Origin: Gemmatimonas phototrophica
GTDB taxonomy: Bacteria > Gemmatimonadota > Gemmatimonadetes > Longimicrobiales > Gaopeijiaceae
Direction: 5' to 3'
Assembly: GCA_945876015.1 (NCBI GenBank)
Contig: CAMCNM010000013.1
Span: 1 to 17,225 of the forward strand
Length of the DNA stretch: 17,225 bases
The notes under the pieces are model-generated. The model did not search any database. It saw only the letters and a program-made list of their open reading frames with translations, and had not been told where the DNA came from. Position numbers and translations under genes: made by a program. Of this stretch, positions 13,815 to 17,225 are shown piece after piece; position 1 is the first letter of the stretch, and every line of letters starts with the position of its first letter.

Positions 13815-15110
13815 GTCGATCCGCTCGCAGGCGCGCCCCAGGCGCGCCAACAGCTCGTCGATCTCGCTCTCGGCGAAGAGCAGGTTCGGGCCCAGCCGGA
13901 CGACCTGTCCGTGGAGCCCGGCGAGACCGATCAGCAGTCCTTCCTTCCGGGTGGCCTCGAGCATCGCCTTCGCCCGCGCGCGCGACGGCTTCCTGTCGGT
14001 TCCGTCCTCGATCAGCTCGAGACCTTGCATCAACCCCATCCCGCGCACGTCGCCGATCCAGGGATGGCTCAGCTTCAGCTTCTCGAGACCCGCGCGCAGT
14101 CGGGCGCCCCGCTGGGACGCGAGCGTGCGCACGTCCTCCTCGACCATGACGTCGAGCGCGGCGACCATGCCCGCCATCACGATCGGATTGCCGCCGAACG
14201 TCGAGATCGTGTGTCCCTTCCATCCCGCCGCGATCTCGTCGGTCGTGATCGTGGCGCCCACGGGCATTCCGGCCGCGATCCCCTTGGCCATCACCATGAT
14301 GTCCGGGACCACGTCCCAGTGCTCGATGCCGAACCACTTTCCGCCCGTGCGCGCGAAGCCCGCCTGGGCTTCGTCGATGACGAGCAGCCCGCCGTAGCGC
14401 CGGATGACCTCCGCGGCCTTCTGGAAATAACCGGGCGGAGGGACGACGACGCCGTTCACCCCTTGGATGCTCTCCGCGATGAACGCGGCGGGGCGCCCGT
14501 TGGTCGTGGTCTGGATCGTCTCCTCGAGGTCGCGCGCGAACGCTTCAGCGCAGCGCTCGTCGCACGGCTGGCCGAATGGGCAGCGGTACGGATAGGGCGC
14601 GAGCGCGTGCGTGATCCCGGCCTGCGTCGAGGGAAGCGGACGCCAGGCACTCTGGGCGGTGATCGTGGACGTGAGCGAACTGCGGCCGTGGTACGAGCCC
14701 CGCAGCGCGATCACCTCGGTGCGGCCCGTGTAGGCGCGCGCGAGCGCGATCGCGGTCTCGACCGCTTCGGTCCCGCTGTTCGTGAAGAAGGAGCGTCGAA
14801 GCCCACCGGGCGCGATCTCCGCAAGGCGCTCGGCGGCGTCCACCATCGGCGCGGTGACGTAGAGCGTCGAAGCGTGGCCCAGCATACCGGCCTGATCCCG
14901 GATCGCTTCGACCACGCGCGGATGGCAGTGCCCGAGCGAGGTGGTGAGGATGCCGCCGAACGCGTCGAGGTACTCGGTGCCGTCCGCGTCCCGCACCCAG
15001 CTGCCGCTGCCGGATTCGAGAACGAGCGGCTCCTCGTAATAGGTCTTGAGGGCGGGCAGCAGGAACTCGCGCCTCGCTTCGATGAGACCTTCGCGCGCCT
15101 TCTTCTCCAT
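13812..15110 (-). CDS. Class III (PLP-dependent) aminotransferase
   Basis: 432 aa from the ATG at 15110. A fold-type I PLP enzyme of aminotransferase class III, which includes GABA, ornithine and alanine-glyoxylate (AGXT2) aminotransferases. Visible features: LDAFGGILTTSLGHCHP (48-64), phosphate-binding NSGTEA (111-116), aromatic/His pair GSYHGR (138-143), Asp246 in VIDEAQAGFARTG binding the pyridine nitrogen, and Lys276 in MAKGIAAGMPVGA forming the Schiff base. Overall it looks nearest the AGXT2-type branch, but the amino donor cannot be told. The cysteine-containing PYPYRCPFGQPCDERC (172-187) is typical of that branch. AAGAAGG lies before the start. The start overlaps the EVE-gene stop as TGATG, so they are translationally coupled. 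An in-frame extension upstream to 15287 lies inside the EVE gene and is rejected. Confidence 0.93.
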   Translation of the reverse strand: MEKKAREGLIEARREFLLPALKTYYEEPLVLESGSGSWVRDADGTEYLDAFGGILTTSLGHCHPRVVEAIRDQAGMLGHASTLYVTAPMVDAAERLAEIAPGGLRRSFFTNSGTEAVETAIALARAYTGRTEVIALRGSYHGRSSLTSTITAQSAWRPLPSTQAGITHALAPYPYRCPFGQPCDERCAEAFARDLEETIQTTTNGRPAAFIAESIQGVNGVVVPPPGYFQKAAEVIRRYGGLLVIDEAQAGFARTGGKWFGIEHWDVVPDIMVMAKGIAAGMPVGATITTDEIAAGWKGHTISTFGGNPIVMAGMVAALDVMVEEDVRTLASQRGARLRAGLEKLKLSHPWIGDVRGMGLMQGLELIEDGTDRKPSRARAKAMLEATRKEGLLIGLAGLHGQVVRLGPNLLFAESEIDELLARLGRACERID

Positions 15111-15568
15111 CAGGCCTTCTTCCTGGACATCGCACGCACGCGGTCGAATTCCTGGTCGGTCACGGGCTGCACCGAGAGGCGGGAATTGTTCACCAGCACC
15201 ATGTCGGCCAGGCGCTTGTCGGCCCTGATCGCGGGCAGGGAGACGGGATCGGCGAACCGCTCGACGAAGCTCACGTCCACCAGCCACCAGCGCGGATCGT
15301 CCTTGGGCGACTTCGGATCGTGATATTCGCTCCTGCCGTCGAACTGGGTCGGGTCCGGATAGGCCTCCTTCACGACCTTGGCCAGCCCGGCCACTCCGGG
15401 CGGCGTTGCCTGCGAGTGATAGAACAGCACCAGGTCGCCCTTCTTCATCGCCCGCAAATGATTGCGAGCCTGATAGTTCCGGACGCCGTTCCAGGGGGTG
15501 CGTTTGTCACGCTTCAGGTCGTCGATCGAGTAGACGTCGGGCTCGCTCTTGATGAGCCAGTGATGCAC
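15110..15568 (-). CDS. EVE-domain (PUA-like) protein
   Basis: 152 aa from the GTG at 15568, the whole length of a single EVE domain. The start gives HHWLIKSEPDVYSIDDL, which is the conserved family N-terminus. TPWNGVRNYQARNHLRAM and GDLVLFYHS follow, also hallmarks, and the domain closes with DPRWWLVDVSF. EVE domains belong to the PUA-like fold and have been shown to recognise modified bases such as methylcytosine derivatives in DNA. Stand-alone bacterial members like this one mostly lack an assigned role. The frame stays open upstream to 16633 but that part is a shadow of the membrane-protein gene. No good Shine-Dalgarno is seen. It shares a TGATG with the aminotransferase gene. The co-occurrence is striking but there is no obvious shared pathway. 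Confidence 0.92.
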   Translation of the reverse strand: MHHWLIKSEPDVYSIDDLKRDKRTPWNGVRNYQARNHLRAMKKGDLVLFYHSQATPPGVAGLAKVVKEAYPDPTQFDGRSEYHDPKSPKDDPRWWLVDVSFVERFADPVSLPAIRADKRLADMVLVNNSRLSVQPVTDQEFDRVRAMSRKKA

Positions 15569-15618
15569 GGGCTGAATTCGCTTGTCTGAGGTGAAGTGGA
15601 CAACAAACTTCGAACCGC

Positions 15619-15632
15619 GCGCCGGACGGCGC
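15619..15632 (-). terminator. Short hairpin after the GT-C-type gene
   Basis: GCGCC (15619-15623) and GGCGC (15628-15632) form a 5-bp stem around a 4-base loop, 16 bases past the end of the membrane-protein gene. On the minus strand it is followed by a mixed T-rich stretch (GTTTGTTG near 15600-15607). It is a weak terminator candidate. The EVE gene starts 50 bases further on. Confidence 0.3.
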
Positions 15633-15648
15633 CAGCGGGGGAGGAGAC

Positions 15649-17079
15649 CTAAAGCGTGCGCCGCACCCGCCACCAGCGTACGGTCAGGATCGCCCAATAG
15701 GTGAGTAGCAGCGGCTCGATCATGAACTTGAAGCGGAGGTTCTCGCCCAGCTCTAGGGCGGAGCCGACCAGGGTCGTGTAGACGATGAGGCCGGCCGCCC
15801 AAAGGAGGGGCGCGTCGGTGCGCAGGGTCGCTTCGATCGACTCGCCTCCCTTCCAGCGGCGCGCGAGTAGCCATGCGTGCGTGACGAGCCCGAGCGGGAT
15901 CAGCACGAGAAAGAAGGATCCGCTGGTGCCGATGGGGAGCGACCGGTCCACCAGCCGGGCGATGGGGAGCCCGGTGAGCACGCGCCACGCCGCCACGTGG
16001 GTCGCCATCCGCTCGCGATCGGGGGCGAGTTGCTCGTACTCGGTCGAGGGCGCGGAGAAGTTGCCGTAGCCGATCACGATGTTGCCGAGGAAGTGCAGCG
16101 GGTCGTGCGCGATCAGCGTGCGGGCGCTGCGTCCGAATGCCGTGGAGACCGCGGGAATATTCACGTTGTGGAAATCGTTCCGCGACATGGACGGAATGTC
16201 CGAGACCCGATCGTATCCGAGCGGACGGTAGCGTGAGGGCGTGCTGAAGGGGGGCGCGCTCACGATCGGATCCAGCTCGCCGGAGATGGCCATCGGCGCC
16301 AGCTCCGCGTTGCGGTAGCGGAACAGCGTGACCCGCCAGAGCCCCATCCCGTACCAGCTGCTGCCCCCGAAGAAGCCGTTCTGCGCGAGGTTCTTCGCGT
16401 ACCAGCCGGCGGGGAGCAGCGTCGCGGCGAGACCGATCGCGAGCACCGCGCGCCGGTTGCGCGCGAGCATGGCGGCGGCGGCCACCGCGGGGATCATGAT
16501 CGCGACGTGGTAGAGGCTGCGCGTCAGGACGAGAGCGCCGAGCGCGGCGAGTGCTACGGCGAGCGGCCGGGTCTTGCCTTCCGGTCCCGCGCGGACGACG
16601 GCCCAGAGCGTGAGCATGACCAGGAACGCGCACAGCACCTCGTACAGCGGGAAAGCCTCGTAGAGCACGAGGGCAGGATCGAGCGCCACGAGCGCTCCCG
16701 CGACCGCCCCCGCGAGAAGGCTGCCGGTGAGACCTGCCGCGACCCTGACCGCGAGCGCGGCGAGCGCCGCCCCCAACAGGACGTGCACGATCTGGAGCGC
16801 CTCGGGTTGTGCGTCACCGAACAGCTTGATCAGCGGAGCGTTCAGCGCGTTCCAGAGCGGGGGCTGAGCGTGCAGATACCAGAGGCTCTCGAGCGCCCGG
16901 TCCTTCAGGTCCGCGGTCGTGAGGTTTTGCCAGAAGAAGTCCCACGTGCTCGGCGGGAAGTCGTGACGGATCGAGACGCCGCGGAGGTAGTGGTAGGCCG
17001 AGACCAACAGATGCAGGACCGCGGCTGCCGCGGCCCAGCGGGTCGGGGCCCCCGAGCTACCGTCGCTGGATGAAGTCAC
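15649..17079 (-). CDS. Multi-pass membrane protein of GT-C glycosyltransferase type
   Basis: 476 aa from the GTG at 17079, which has AGGA five bases upstream. The frame remains open to 17223, but that extension reads as non-coding. The topology is that of GT-C (PMT/ArnT-like) glycosyltransferases: a first helix (about 15-33), a long extracytoplasmic loop (about 36-95) with an Asp in SIRHDFPPSTWDFFW and the stretch WYLHAQPPLWN (67-77), then a run of helices with ALDPALVLYEAFPLYEVL (132-149), and a soluble-looking segment at about 260-370 before the last helices. The His-x-Pro-Pro pattern and the acidic residue in the first loop resemble the lipid-linked sugar-binding loop of this superfamily. 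Acceptor and donor are unknown. It probably acts at the inner membrane on envelope glycans or proteins. An uncharacterised membrane protein of the same fold is the alternative. Confidence 0.75.
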   Translation of the reverse strand: MTSSSDGSSGAPTRWAAAAAVLHLLVSAYHYLRGVSIRHDFPPSTWDFFWQNLTTADLKDRALESLWYLHAQPPLWNALNAPLIKLFGDAQPEALQIVHVLLGAALAALAVRVAAGLTGSLLAGAVAGALVALDPALVLYEAFPLYEVLCAFLVMLTLWAVVRAGPEGKTRPLAVALAALGALVLTRSLYHVAIMIPAVAAAAMLARNRRAVLAIGLAATLLPAGWYAKNLAQNGFFGGSSWYGMGLWRVTLFRYRNAELAPMAISGELDPIVSAPPFSTPSRYRPLGYDRVSDIPSMSRNDFHNVNIPAVSTAFGRSARTLIAHDPLHFLGNIVIGYGNFSAPSTEYEQLAPDRERMATHVAAWRVLTGLPIARLVDRSLPIGTSGSFFLVLIPLGLVTHAWLLARRWKGGESIEATLRTDAPLLWAAGLIVYTTLVGSALELGENLRFKFMIEPLLLTYWAILTVRWWRVRRTL

Positions 17080-17225
17080 GTGGATCCTGTCGCGTAAGGC
17101 CGGACGCCCGACCGCGGTCAAGAAAGCCTGAGCGAGCGGGGCTGCACTAGCTGCCCGTGGTAAAACCAGGCGCTGTGATGGCTGCGGCGGTGAGTGGGAA
17201 ATTGTAAATTGACGCATGGCCATGG
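17080..17225. other. Right-edge intergenic region
   Basis: This stretch lies upstream of the GT-C-type gene. It contains an AT-rich patch near 17199-17211 that stands out in base composition. On the plus strand TTGACG lies at 17209-17214, so the -35 element of a rightward promoter cut by the edge is possible. On the minus strand a TTGACC (17113-17118) has no convincing -10 partner. Nothing else is supported. Confidence 0.3.

Noticed and set aside
15569..16633. N-terminal extension of the EVE gene
   Set aside because: It is a shifted-phase shadow of the GT-C-type membrane gene. The EVE domain starts right at the GTG at 15568.
1..17225. CRISPR array, tRNA/rRNA genes, insertion sequences, prophage or attachment sites
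   Set aside because: I saw no regularly spaced repeats, no tRNA-like cloverleaf with CCA end, no transposase or integrase motif and no terminal inverted repeats flanking a block of genes.

Overview
This is a high-GC bacterial window with dense, mostly intact genes, frequent GTG and TTG starts and many 4-base stop/start overlaps. Gene content is chromosomal. There are no insertion sequences, phage genes, CRISPR arrays, tRNAs or rRNAs that I can see. The high GC, the short RpoD/SigA-type sigma factor without region 1.1 and the overall gene mix suggest an environmental lineage such as Gemmatimonadota, but this is an inference, not a determination.

Left part (1-4460). A partial N-carbamoylputrescine amidase gene (aguB-like) runs off the left edge and is divergent from a small acidic protein of unknown function (471-860). 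Then comes a tightly coupled four-gene minus-strand unit in the order flavin reductase, six-helix membrane protein, Mre11/SbcD-like phosphoesterase, Rad50/SbcC-like coiled-coil protein. Each stop overlaps the next start by 4 bases. The last two look like a Mre11-Rad50 (SbcD-SbcC or YhaO-YhaN) pair with eroded catalytic sites. The phosphoesterase has GPRD in place of GNHD. The ATPase-like partner lacks the P-loop Gly-Lys, the ABC signature, the Walker B Asp and the H-loop His, yet keeps a CxxC zinc hook between coiled coils. This is the most unusual content of the window.

Middle part (4546-8232, plus strand). A putative lipoprotein with a DxDxDG calcium-type motif is followed by a complete FecCD/BtuCDF-type ABC importer (binding lipoprotein, permease, ATPase) with 4-base overlaps, for a cobalamin, heme or siderophore-type ligand.

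Housekeeping block (8245-12577). The minus strand carries rsgA (ribosome assembly GTPase) and an RpoD/SigA-family sigma factor. A 355-base divergent region separates the sigma gene from a PP2C-type phosphatase gene whose two halves lie in different frames (frameshift or sequence error). The phosphatase converges on, and overlaps, an HD-domain phosphohydrolase gene.

Right part (12747-17225). A UvrC-like protein with only the GIY-YIG and UVR half lies on the plus strand. It abuts a class III aminotransferase gene on the minus strand, which is coupled by TGATG to an EVE-domain protein. Upstream is a multi-pass GT-C-type membrane protein. Strong inverted repeats sit at several convergent gene ends and probably act as bidirectional transcription stops.
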